NCBI GenBank assembly: GCA_033816765.1
Contig: CM066296.1
Coordinates: 1,922,001 to 1,986,000 of the forward strand
Source of the DNA: Nothopassalora personata
Taxonomy: Eukaryota > Ascomycota > Dothideomycetes > Mycosphaerellales > Mycosphaerellaceae
DNA length: 64,000 nt
Reading direction: 5' to 3'
The notes under the pieces: model-generated
The model's database searches: none
What the model was told of the DNA's origin: nothing
The model's input: only the letters and a program-made list of their open reading frames with translations
Position numbers and translations under genes: made by a program
In this document: one piece after another, positions 12,638 to 23,469 of the stretch
Layout: each line of letters begins with the position of its first letter
Numbering within the stretch: position 1 is the stretch's first letter

Positions 12638-14286
12638 ATGGTCTCAAAGAAGAACGCCAGCGACAGCGATGTCAAGGCATTGAAGGAACTGCTCTTAGGC
12701 ACTCACGCTCAGGTGCTGGCGCCTGCTGACGATGGGTACAATGCCACTCTAGAGCGATGGTCTAGGGCAGCAGAGAAGCCCGCAGGCTTGTCTGTTATCC
12801 CAACCACAGCAGACGAGGTGAGGCATTGTTGCTTCTTACATCCGATGCACAAAGCCCCAACTGATCTGTGTGCAGGTGGCCGTTACGGTCAAATACGCAA
12901 CGGAGCACGGACTGGACCTAGCTGTAAAGGGAGGTGGTCATTCGACCTCTGGCGCCAGCAGCACGAATGGAGGTATATGTGGCTACGCAAGCGACCTGGA
13001 CATCCAAGCTGATCCGTTGCAGGTATCCTCATCAACCTTGGGAAAATGCGGCGGGTCGACGTCGACGCCGACAAGAAGCTCTTGTACGTTCAAGGCGGCG
13101 CTCTTTGGGAAGATGTCGATCAAGCTGCGTGGAAGCATGGTCTAGCCACTGTCGGCGGCACTGTTGCAGACACTGGAGTTGGTGGTCTGACCCTCGGTGG
13201 TGGCTATGGTCATCTCACTAGCAAGTACGGTCTTGTCCTCGATAACGTCGTAGGTGCCACTGTGATCCTGGCGAGCGGCGAGATTGTCAAAGCCAGCGAG
13301 AAAGAGAACTCTGATCTCTTCTGGGCACTTCGCGGAGCAGGTCAGAACTTCGGGGTCACAACGGAGTTCATCCTCAAAGCCTATCCACAAGAGAAGGTGT
13401 TCACTGGAGTGCTGGTCTTCCCACCGGTGCCTGACGTTATCGAGAAGATCGCTGCCGCAGCCAGCGAGCTCTACCAGGTTCGAGATGGACCGCAAGGCCC
13501 TGAGACGAACGCGAAGGGCAAATGCAGTTCAAACATCGTTCTTGCGAAGCCGCCTGACGCTGGAGGCCAGACTAGGATCCTGACTTTCCACGTCTTCCTT
13601 GGCTCTGAGGAAGAAGGTCGAAAGGTGCTCAAGCCGTTTCTTGACATCGGACCCCTAGTCAACACGATGGCGGTGCAGCCGTACCCAAATATCAACAAAC
13701 TCCTGCCGACTATCATTGGAGCTCGAAGCTCGATGAAGGGAACGGCGTACATGCTCCCGATCCGCCCGGGTTTCATGTCTGACGTCATCGCCAAGTACGA
13801 TGCATTCATTGCGTCCAATGAGGATGCACGATCAACTCTCATCGGTTGGGAAATGTTCGATGCCGTCAAGGTCACTTCGCTTGACAATGGTAGCTACGCC
13901 AACCGTGGCTACCATCTCAATGGACTTGTCCTGCCGATGTGGTTCAAGCAAGAGAACGACGCCACATGCAGACAGTGGGCTCGAGACGTTAGTGAACTGT
14001 GGAAGACCGAGCTGCAGGCACAAGGCCAGGAGACTGGCGATGGTGTCGATGGCGGTGTTGCCAGGAGAGGACACAAGGGCGCTGTCATGCTTTATGGCAA
14101 TTATGATGTGAGTGACCCGCAGTACCATTTGCATGTCAAGCTAACATGTCACAGCAATACGACGAGAAGTCGAAAGATATCTTTGGCGAGAACTACGAAA
14201 GATTGCAGCAGCTCAAGGCTAAGTATGATCCGAAGAACACTTTTGACAAGCTGTTTGCCATTACCCCAGCGCCGCCGAAGATATAG
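12638..14286 (+). CDS. FAD-linked oxidoreductase, berberine-bridge (BBE) family
   Basis: This is an intact four-exon gene: introns 12,818-12,875, 12,973-13,022 and 14,108-14,154, all GT-AG, joining to 497 codons, the usual size of the family. The FAD-binding type-4 (PCMH) fold occupies the N-terminal half, with GGGHSTSG around residues 79-86, where His82 is the expected 8-alpha-histidyl flavin attachment site. A GGxxxxxGVGGLTLGGGYG stretch lies at about 137-155. The BBE C-terminal signature YDPKNTF is at about 478-484. The cysteine used by bicovalent members is absent (GGTVADTGVGG), so flavin linkage is probably through histidine only. There is no signal peptide, so I infer an intracellular enzyme. 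Such oxidases act on sugars, alcohols or secondary metabolites; the substrate cannot be read here. The start was chosen for its good context (cagccATGg) and fit to the family. Confidence 0.88.
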
Positions 14287-15261
14287 AGCAATTGTTAGAG
14301 GAAGATGAAGTGTTTATATAAGCATGATCCTACGTCCTTACGAGTTTAAATGGTTTGGTTGACTAGTAAGACCTCGACATTCTTTCTATGACAAGTAGCA
14401 TCTTGTTTATAGGCGTCCAAGCGTAGCGATAACGGAGGTACGAGCTCCCTATGCCTATGTTTTACGTGGAGAGGATTAGATAATTAATCCTTTAGCGTTA
14501 CTAATCTTAGTAGCGTTTCCGACTACGAATGCGAGAGCGAATCTCGATTAAGGCCTATGCTCCTTGTTGGAAGCTTATAAGGAACTGATACACTCACTAG
14601 GAATCCGCGATATAAGTATACCGACTGGCCTAGATTATTGTCACATCGACATGAACGACTCATGCTTATTGACCAAAAGGACCCCGACAAATTAGCACAT
14701 CCTCCATCTCTGTTCCATTAATCGGAGCTAAGGCAGAAATACTACCTTCGATCTTCTGCTCGCAATGCTACCACGATATCGAAGCATCTTGCCGCAGCCT
14801 TACGCTGGCGACCTGAGATGAACTACGATCTCCGGCAATACAGCACCCATGAGCAGGAGCGATGGAGCCTGACTTCGACTGCCTCCGCAGCCTTCGCTCA
14901 CAAGTATGTATTTCTATATCATAGCTGTCAGGCGCCGCAGCGAAAAGAGCAATCAGGACCGGGAGCATAAGCTACCGGACGTCGACCATGCTACATTCTC
15001 CAGCTTTGAAGGGTTGGATGCTAGCCTTGCTGTTGAGCAAAGAGTATATGTCACTGTTGCCTCGATCAAAACAGCGGAGAGCTAGGCATATGGGAAGTGG
15101 CTCCGGTGAAAGTTTGACCCGAAGGCGCTGGATGATATCGAGGAGAGTCCTGAGGACACTCAGTTCTCCGACGAGCGATCTGTGATCACCTATGAAGTCG
15201 CGACAGGGACTGGACCCTGGGATCCCTTCTGGAACTATGTAAATAGGCCCTTCGACCTCGA
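14287..15261. other. Intergenic stretch with scattered coding-like fragments
   Basis: Positions 14,340-14,640 are mildly TA-rich, like partly RIPed DNA. A plus-strand frame open from 15,110 to about 15,316 (starting KFDPKALDDIEESPEDTQ, including GPWDPFWNYVNRPFDLETK) looks protein-like but matches nothing I recognise and has a stop just upstream. It runs directly into the P450 relic in another frame, so it may be a further decayed exon of unknown origin. Confidence 0.35.
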
Positions 15262-15753
15262 AACAAAGCACTATTGGGGGATCAAGAGCCTGTGTTGGAT
15301 TGGTGGGCGCGGATAATGGTTGTGAAGCTGAGGGAGCAGGCCAAGCTTGGTGGTCCTGTGGATCTGGTGAGGTGGTTCAACTTCACAACGTTTGACATGA
15401 TGGCCGATCCCACCCGCGCCAAAGATGTCGACATGCTCGACCGCGGCGAATACGGTACCTGGGCTGATACCATCAGATCGATGCTCTCAGCGTTCAACTT
15501 CCAGCGCGCCTTGAAGATGTGTGGGCCTGGACTCAGCAAGCTTGTTGGCCGCACTATTAAGCCCATTCCAGCCACCCCGGCGGCCCAATGTGAGCTTTGC
15601 GACCTCGCCAAAGAGAGCCTTTAGCGCGAGAGCCAGATCGGCCTGACTTCTGGACCAAGGTGGCAGACAAAGGTAGGCTAGGGACCGCTGGTAATGAGCT
15701 AAACCTGACCGAGCATTATCCCAATGGTTTCATCTTTATGATCGCTGGCGGAG
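15262..15753 (+). pseudogene. Cytochrome P450 fragment (CYP65/isotrichodermin-hydroxylase-like), truncated
   Basis: The plus frame from about 15,265 to 15,624 reads as the middle of a fungal P450: DQEPVLDWW, then VDLVRWFNFTTFDMMAD, a typical signature of CYP65-type enzymes. After a stop at 15,622 the family continues in another frame (REPDRPDFWTKVADK) and then an I-helix-like NLTEHYPNGFIFMIAGG near 15,696-15,753. The sequence stops there. The ExxR motif, the PERF region and the heme-binding cysteine loop are all missing, as are the N-terminal anchor and first third. It is therefore a non-functional remnant with at least one frameshift and deletions at both ends. RIP is not obvious in it. Confidence 0.72.
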
Positions 15754-16826
15754 ATGCTCCTGCCTTTTGATGTGGAGCTCTGCGAAGAGAGCTCTGGTTG
15801 GAACGATCAAGTCGCTTACCTCAATCTCCATCACGAAGTCGCTGATTGAGAAGGGTCGATTCTCTCGAAGCTCAGCCTGCCTGAGAGCTAAACTGTAGAT
15901 GCCTCCAGGAGGGGTCTGAACCGCGGTTCCTATGGCCAGATCATCCACTCGCGTCTTTCTTCTACAGTCATATGCATCTTTGTCCAGACGATAGGCATCG
16001 CCATATGCGGCCATGAAGTCTTATATCAGCAGTCACTGCTGCCTGTTGCGATACTACGCAGCACAATCTGTGTGACTGTCAGCAGCTTGCGGAAGTACGT
16101 CTTTTTAACGCAGTCACCAGCCTGACCTCAACTAATAAGCACCGACAAGATCCATCTGCGTAGCATAACGACCCTGTTCCTGCGCAAAATGCCGCGCGTG
16201 ACTCTCTCAGCGCGGCTAAAAGCACCATCTGCTTCCAGAGAAGCCGCACTCGACATACAACATCTATCACCTGATGCCCTCATATGTAAAGCAGTTCCCA
16301 CGTGCAGCAGACCGCCGAGCATCCTTCACCAGCCACCAAGCCCATCTGTATCATGATCTCCGGAACGAGCGTTTGAGTTTGCCGCATGGCGTTCGATACC
16401 AAGACCTCGCCAGTGAGGGGTGCTTGGCTGGCTTGACATCTGGAGAAGCAACACTTGACCCAGCGATCAGCTTCGAAACAGCTCATGGTATGGCAGCACG
16501 CACAGCAGGAAGAGCTCTCACGCGCGGACTACGGGCGTGCAACGCCCGAACAGTGCTGATGTAGGCCACGTTGTTCCCAGAACGTCCGGCCAGCAAAGGA
16601 CAAGCCACTTGGCACGTCTCCCGGTAAACCTTCATCCTGGATCAGGGGCGGTCGTACTTCGTGGCGGGCGCGGAAGTGATGGTGAAGTGCTGTAACAGCC
16701 ACGACGGGTCAGGCGAGGGAACGTGATTAAGCATGTATAACAAGGAGTAGGACGCTGCCTCGTGGAAGCCTCTTTGCTTTATCCACCCCATTCAACGCCA
16801 AGACCTTTGCCATCAGACCCAACAAC
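15754..16826. other. Intergenic region, no supported gene; 5' region of the cupin gene
   Basis: Several short overlapping ORFs on both strands resemble no family. The distal part (about 16,560-16,826) precedes the cupin start and should contain its promoter. Nothing else is recognisable. Confidence 0.4.
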
Positions 16827-17736
16827 ATGTCTTCCAGTCTTGCCAAATACCTGCTTGCAGGCCTGTGTGCTGCATCAAGCGTAGTCGCGTTTCCACAAGC
16901 CAGCACACCAAGCGGCTCTTTCGCTGTGCCAACGATCACCCAGCCAGCGACTGCAACACCTCCAGCTTCTTCAGCTGCCAGTGCAGCATCATCTGCGCGC
17001 GTTTCCCTTGCCAGCAAAGCCAAGTCAGAGGTCTCGAACGTTCGCGCTTTCAATGCTCTTCTCACGGTAGATGGTGCTGGCCAGAAGCTGCTGGAAGGCG
17101 ATGCTCTGCGTGAGCGTGTTGTGTTTGACTTTGGTGCTCGTGCCTCTGTAGCTGGCATGGGAGGACGAAATGTGCAGGCCAATGGTGCCAACTTCCCGTG
17201 AGTTTGGGTTCCTCAATTGACCAGACGAAACGGTGTTGACTGTGTTTAGAATCCTCATCAATGAGAAGCTAGCCGTAGCGGCTTTCTTCCTCAACCCATG
17301 CGGAATGAACAGCCCCCACACTCACCCTCGCGGATCAGAGTTCGTAACCGTGGTCCAAGGGAGCGTGCAGACCGGATTCATGCTCGAGAACGGTTTCCTC
17401 GCCAACAGCGCAGAAGGGCGACAAACGACCCAGGTCTCCGCAACTCTCGATCCATTCCAGGGTACAGTCTTCCCAATGGGTTCCATCCACTTCCAGTTCA
17501 ACGACAACTGCGAGCCTGCCAGCTTCATCAGCTCGTTCAACAGCGCCGATCCAGGGACTTCGCAGATTGCACAGAACTTCTTCTTCCAGGACGACAAGAT
17601 TGTGAACATTACTCTCGGTGAGGTTCAGAGTATTGATGGCACCAATATTGAGGAGTTTCGGTCTTCGATTCCGGCCAATCTGGTCCAGGCCGTGGATTCT
17701 TGCCTGGCTCGATGCAATGGCGGGGACGACTACTGA
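16827..17736 (+). CDS. Secreted germin-like cupin (spherulin 1A type)
   Basis: Two exons (intron 17,198-17,249, 52 bp, GT-AG) give 285 residues. An N-terminal signal peptide (hydrophobic LAKYLLAGLCAASSVVA, cleavage near residue 22) is followed by an Ala/Ser/Pro/Thr-rich linker to about residue 60 that could be O-glycosylated. A single cupin domain covers about 95-245. Motif 1 reads GMNSPHTHPRGSEF, giving His147, His149 and Glu154; motif 2 reads GTVFPMGSIHFQFN, with His204. These are the four expected metal ligands. Germin-like fungal proteins are manganese-binding cell-surface proteins, some with oxalate oxidase or superoxide dismutase activity; which applies here is unknown. A Cys pair near the C terminus (DSCLARC) may form a disulfide. 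The gene looks intact. Confidence 0.87.
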
Positions 17737-17959
17737 AAGTTGGCGAATTATGGAGTATTTGTCGAGCTCGTAGCAAAGACGCTGCGATGTCGAGAGAACT
17801 TGTAAATGATGGCCTGCTGCGCAGAATCTGCGGATAATGACGCCAAGGTAAATGGATTAGTGAGGTGGTTCTGGCGAAAGCGCTCTTCGCCGTGCCCCGT
17901 CATGGGTCATCGTGCACACCTCAAAGTTGAACCCCAAGTGAAACTCCAAATCCCTCGCA

Positions 17960-18544
17960 TTAAGTTGACACCACAGTATCTGGCTCTGGTAGCTTCAAGT
18001 CGACCATATCGTCATCCATAATCCGCGTAAACTTACTCGTCTTGTTCGTGTAAGACTCGTAAGCAAAGTGCCCAGTACCATTCCTCGTCAGTTGCACGGG
18101 CCCCGGAAGTTGTTCATGCACGCTTACAGCCCCTGCGTAGCCCGTAGTCAAGACATCTAGTGCCTTGAACAGCAGCACAGGAGATAGCACAGTGTCTTTC
18201 GTGAACTGCAGACCATGCGGTCGTGTCCCGGAACGATACGGCCGGCCGAGACGAGTTGATAACGTGTATCCCTGCATGGAGGCATGCGAGATTGGTGCCA
18301 GATGCGAGAAAGAATCCACGGACTCTCGAAATTCGTGGAACGGAGGCTGCCCACCGGGAAGGTCGCCTATGTCGTTGCACCAGTAAGCCATGTTGCTGAT
18401 ATCGCCAAACGCTCCTGGACGCCTTCGAAGGGTGAGACTCGTTCGGCGGGGTAGTACTCTGGAGCTCACTGACCATACTTTCGTGCTAATGGCTCTTGGC
18501 GTGCAATCCAATTGTGAAAGCAAGCTGGCAAGCATGTCAGCCAT
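17960..18544 (-). pseudogene. Alpha/beta-hydrolase C-terminal fragment (TAP-like), probably a relic
   Basis: The 194-codon open frame ends with features of the tripeptidyl-aminopeptidase-like hydrolase C-terminal domain: SPVLLFKALDVLTT (position of the catalytic Asp strand), LPGPVQLTRNGTGHFAYES (around the catalytic His) and a terminal DDDMVDLKLPEPDTVV. Proteins of this family are normally 500 or more residues long, with a nucleophile elbow GxSxG far upstream. I find no such segment on the minus strand upstream (18,545-19,301), where frames are broken. The call rests on pattern memory of the family, so an unrelated ORF is possible. Confidence 0.4.
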
Positions 18545-20498
18545 TTTACACCAAACTTGAAGACTAGTTGCAGTATAGGGTGAGACATAGCGGAAGTTTA
18601 AGTGGATGGAGAAGATGTGTCAATGATAACGGCCTTACGAAGTAGAGGCTCCTCGAAATCTGCTCTCCTGGGTTGGTGAGGATGGAAGAGCTGATCCACA
18701 CTTTCAGGCCGTTTGTGGGAAGCTATCGTGTCACCAGTCCAAATACTTTTGTAAGCTCATGCGAGCACATTCTGGCACACTGATTGGCTGTCTGGTTGTG
18801 CCAGAAGAAGATCGTTGAGGGATGCGGCCCTGCCACCGTAAGCAGATGACCGACACCTATAGCTTCAAAGCTCATGCCCGAGCGCCATGGCGTTGTGAGG
18901 TTTGACCGCCTGTACTGACGCGGGGCCGGAGCCTGCATAGGCTATCCAGCTGGGTGAGCGCTCATGCCACGCTTGCAGCACGAGTGTGATCTGAGATGCA
19001 GCGAACGATCGTGCGCCTGAGGCCGTTGGTGAAAACAGGCGACGAACCCCAAGCAGCCATCGATGCTGGATCGCGGGGACTGTATTGAGAATCTGCCTCC
19101 GGATACCACAGTTCGACTTGCAGGTCTGTAGTTCCATCTCGTGTCATGTGGTAAAGGTGTGATATCTTGAAAAGGTGCTGTTGGTTGTTGTCCCGGAAGT
19201 TCTGCCTCCCTCCTGACTGCGGCTTGGCGTACGTCACTGCTTGATCGAACATCTTGTCGGATCTGCTTCGCGACCTGCCCTATTTCGCCAAGTGCGTCCA
19301 TATTGGTGTAGTTATCTTACCAAATGAGATGTATTTTATGAAGATGTCAATATCGCTAAAGGAGTCGTTACTTTATTAAATAGGGTGTAGCTCATGTAGG
19401 TTACTGTCGCTGCTATAGGTGAATATCCTTGGCAGCATGTGAAGGGGCATTACAGCAGTAGCTAAATAGACTAGAGCATTACAATTATCTCGTATCCGGT
19501 AACTGCTATTGCCGTCCTACCTTATACCTTCCTACTGCCCTTTGCTCTATTCCTAAGCTAAGCTCCACCCCTACCTCTATACCACAATTGCGACAATAAG
19601 TACTTAGATAGATGTCGACAACTTGTCTATAGTCGTCCGAAGGCTATTATATTAGCGTTGTGGTGTGTCGCGAGGTGGTGGTAAAAGTATAAAGCTCGAG
19701 GAATGCGGAGCAACCTAGTGTAATCTAATCCAATCTACCTAGCAACGCTAGGCACGGCCATACAGCAGCGACAAGATATGCGATATTTGGTAAAGTGGCT
19801 GAACCTTGCTTCAATAGCCTTGCTTAATAAGAAAGGGCGTGGTTGGTGAAACACCTTGGTAAAAACTAAAGTCATTCATGAAATAAGGGACTTGGCAAGA
19901 TGACCGTAACACTGCCCCTGCCAGCAGAACGGGATCTTGGTCATGCTGCTGGCACCGCTGGATTCACGTCTTCATTCCAATTGCTCGAACCTCTTTTGAC
20001 CCCAAGCAGAGCTTCCGGCGAGTTCAGATGGTGTATCGACTCGCGACAAGCATTTCATCTTTGCACATGCGACTTGCACGTCCAGATGGCTGCGTGAATA
20101 CTGTTAGCAGAGGATACCGCAAGAGACAGACGGTTTGGCCTGAGTCAAAGTCGTTCTTCACCGCGAACGACAGCTGCAAGAGATGGACCTAGCGAAGACG
20201 CAGCCGTGCGGCGCATATGCTCGTACATCGTTACCGCGTGTGTACACAACTTCTCGGCCAAGGCTGCATGTTGACATGTACGCGCTCGGTGGGACTTGAG
20301 GACGGATCCGTTGAAATGGACGTCACACTACAGGTGGGTATCTGGCCCATAAAGCAGTGACATCAGACAGGCCGGCGAAAAGGATAAAGAAGCGGCCTAA
20401 CACCATCAGCCCAGCACTGCCCAGCGTTGACTTCAAAACAAGACTTATCGGCATTCCGTTTTTGACGTCCTATCATTGGCCATGCTTCGACAAGAATC
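18545..20498. other. Long intergenic region, partly TA-rich, left flank of the Copia insertion
   Basis: On the minus strand, a frame at 19,252-18,962 (FDQAVTYAKPQ, then LQVELWYPEADSQ) looks somewhat protein-like and may belong to the hydrolase relic or to an unknown gene; it matches nothing I recognise. Positions 19,330-19,780 are partly RIP-like. From about 20,100 to 20,498 the DNA is normal and ends at the Copia target site gaatc; it continues at 35,320 once the transposon is removed. Confidence 0.4.
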
Positions 20499-20674
20499 TG
20501 TTGTGAATTAGGTGACCATTAGCTGTGTTAGTCAGGACTTGGCACACACACACTATATTATACTGTTTCTGTAGCTAGATAGTCTTACACCCTATAGCAA
20601 TTTATAAGGGCTACTAATCCACCCTATCGTTTTAATCTAGAAGCTTATACTCGTTAAATACCGAATCTATAATA
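20499..20674 (+). repeat. 5' LTR of the Copia element
   Basis: It runs from TGTTGTGAATTAGG to ccgaatctataata, aligns over its full 176 bp with 35,144-35,319, and differs mainly by C-to-T or G-to-A changes. The left part (gtgaccattagctgtg, cacacacacac) is less mutated than the 3' copy. Confidence 0.88.
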
Positions 20675-21947
20675 GGTTATAAGCCCGAGTGCTCCTCTAC
20701 CTATTTATTCTAAAACCTAAATTATTATCGAAGCTCTATTAAGGATTAGCTTGCCTTACTAGTAGACCCGACCCTATATTTGTTTTACGGATAACTATCT
20801 AATCAATTTAAGAACTACTATAGGATATCGGCACTAAGTATTATTACCGTAGTATAGTATCTATAAGAGCTAGACTAGATATAGAGTTTAGAAACAATAC
20901 CTCTAGTAACCTAGTAAGGTCTACTAAGGATAACTAGGTACTTAGAAAAGGCGTATAGTTCTAGGCATAGAAATCTATACTAATTAGCGCACTACTAGAG
21001 AAGGATCTAGTTAGATATATTATCTATAACCTAGACTAGGTTAATCTAAAGTATACTCTAAATAATGTAGCTTATAAACAACCCTAAGAAGCGACTAAGA
21101 ATACCTAGAATAAGACTACTACCTAGAATAAAGCTCCTTAGGACATTACTAGTAGTATAGGATATAAAGCTGCCTATAAGCAATAGAAGAAAGAGGATAT
21201 GTAAGCTTTTAGTATTATTATAGCTAGATTAGACTCTACCCTAAGACTAAACTTTAGAGATATAGACAAGTTAGCTAAGGAACTACATAATTTAATTAAG
21301 GTAATATATAAGCCTATTATTATAATCGATCTATATAACACTCTAAAAGTAATTAGTTATATTAAATTAGATACTATAAGACCTAATATATTAAAGTACT
21401 ATAAAGACTTTTAAGTATAGGTATATAACTATAAGACTACTATAGAGCAATTTATTAGATCCTCTCTAGTTAATAATAAGTTACTACTTAAATCCTTATT
21501 TATCCTCCTAGATAGTATCTATAGACTATACTTTATTAACGGCCTAAACTATATTAAATAGCTAAGGATATAGAGATATAACAATCCCCTAGAATTAGCT
21601 ACCCTAGAGAGAATGTTTATAACTCTTAGGAACGAGTAAGTACCTACTACCTATAAGCCTAGTAATAGCTTTATTAGAGCATTCTTAAGTAAGAATAATA
21701 ATAAGTAGTATATATAGTGCTTATATAAGTATACTAACGCGAACTACTATAAGCAGTATCTAGAGAAGAATCCTAGGAATAAGTCTAAGAAGGGTAGAGA
21801 GACCCTAAAGGATAGGATAAAGAAGGTAAAGGGTAGTAAGTCCTCTAGGAAGAGGATTACTATAGCAATTAATAACTAGTTAGATATATTATCTAATTAG
21901 GAGTATAGCTCTAATAGTAATAGTAACTAGAGATAACTATATAGGAG

Positions 21948-22351
21948 TGTTACGGAATAATTCCTATAGACCCTAGAATTACGATAACAAGACGGGTACG
22001 TGACTTATCCTACCTAAGCGCTTAGACTTAGGGCGATTAGACTGCTTATGCTTAGACTAATTAGACTGCTTATGCTTAGACTAATTAGACTAATTACCGA
22101 GATCTACGAATCTCCTTTATATTTAGGAACGCTAAGAATCCCTTATGGTTTCGATGCGTTTAACTTACTATTTAATATTACTATTTAGAATACACTATAA
22201 CATAACCTCTGCCTTATAGCTACGTAGTCTCTACGAGACAAGATAGCTACTACTTTATTACTCTCCCTTAACTTCCTATCGGCCCGAGAATAAACCCGAT
22301 TAAGCTTGTCTTCTTAACTTGTAATATCATTAGGTTATACTAAACCTAATA
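21948..22351 (+). repeat. 5' LTR of the nested Gypsy
   Basis: It starts TGTTACGG and ends CCTAATA (RIPed CA). At about 22,024-22,095 it contains tandem units built on cttagactaattagactgctta, probably U3 repeats. Near the 3' end lies an inverted repeat ttaggtt/aaacctaa that is conserved in the other copies. Confidence 0.9.
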
Positions 22352-23128
22352 GCTTTAAACGCCCTCTACGATAGGAGACCGATAGAGTAAACAGGGAACA
22401 CCCGTCCCTAGTAAAGCAAGTAGAGCCCGACGACCTTAGACCGCGAACGATGCTATTAATGCCTTAGCTACTTATATAGGTAACGATACCCTTAAGGTTA
22501 GTAAGCTAGAATACTACTATAGCGACCGAGACAAGTTCGATACTTAGATTTCTTAGATAGATATATACTTTTTGTTTAACTCTATGCCTAAGAACCTTAA
22601 GCCTATCTTTACTACTACCTTCTTAAGAGGACGAGCATAGCATTAGGTTAAACTATTCCTTAGGAAATACCTAGATAGTAACGGAGAAGACAATACCGAC
22701 GGAATCTTTAGGTTATATAACTATCTTAAGTATGCTATAAAGAGCGTCTTTAGTGTCTCTAATAAGATTACTACTACCGTTCGTGTTATTTAGCATTTAA
22801 CCTAGAAGACATCTACTACCGAATATACTACTAAATTCTAGGAATACGCGTAACTTACCGATTAGGACGACGAAGCACTTTAAGTTATATACCAAAGGGG
22901 ACTAAAGGAGCATGTTAAGGATAAGTTAATAAGGGACGGTCGGAAGATCGATAGCTTAGGCGACCTCGTTAGAGTTACGATTAATCTTAATGACAAGCTC
23001 TACGAGAGAGCTATAGAACGACGATACGACTCTAAGGTATCCGGAAAGGCTAGATATATACTAGGCTACGATAACCGTAATAGAGGCTTCTACGACAACT
23101 ATAATAATAAGCCTAGGGACAAACCGTA

Positions 23129-23469
23129 TGTTACGGTTCGGTTCAGGAAGAACCCACAGCCACTCATTCTTCGGGAAGGACCGAAACTGAGCAGGTCGAC
23201 TTCGCTCAGACTGATCAGCTCAGTGATCAGTTCGCTCAGTCTGCTCAGTGATCAGTCTGCTCAGTCTGATCAGTTACGCCAAGACATGGCACTATATAGA
23301 CGACGCTTCTTTACGAGTAGATAGGAGCCTCGTGCTCAACTCAAATCAACACTCTTGTGTTAAGTTGCAACCTTGTAGTGAACTCTCGTTCACACTACTT
23401 TAGAGACATATCGAGGATCGACACTTCCTAGGCCACCCACGTGACGAGGGACAAGGCCCAACCGCAACA
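23129..23469. repeat. Solo LTR (341 bp), TSD CCGTA, un-RIPed
   Basis: It starts TGTTACGG, ends CGCAACA and is flanked by ccgta at 23,124-23,128 and 23,470-23,474. It sits inside the gag region of the RIPed Gypsy but is itself unmutated. Positions 23,276-23,343 match 10,430-10,497 of the other solo LTR almost exactly, including a TATA-like actatataga. Upstream are tandem gctcagtctgatcag units (about 23,201-23,271), the un-RIPed counterpart of the repeats in the Gypsy LTR. Confidence 0.9.

Noticed and set aside
16274..16564. 96-codon plus ORF upstream of the cupin gene
   Set aside because: It has no domain, no signal peptide and no splice continuation, and a similar-sized ORF runs antisense.
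22321..22351. ttaggtt...aaacctaa at the LTR end as a possible telomere-like or regulatory repeat
   Set aside because: It is part of the Gypsy LTR terminus and recurs only with that LTR (5,880s, 29,280s, 46,240s). No TTAGGG arrays are present.
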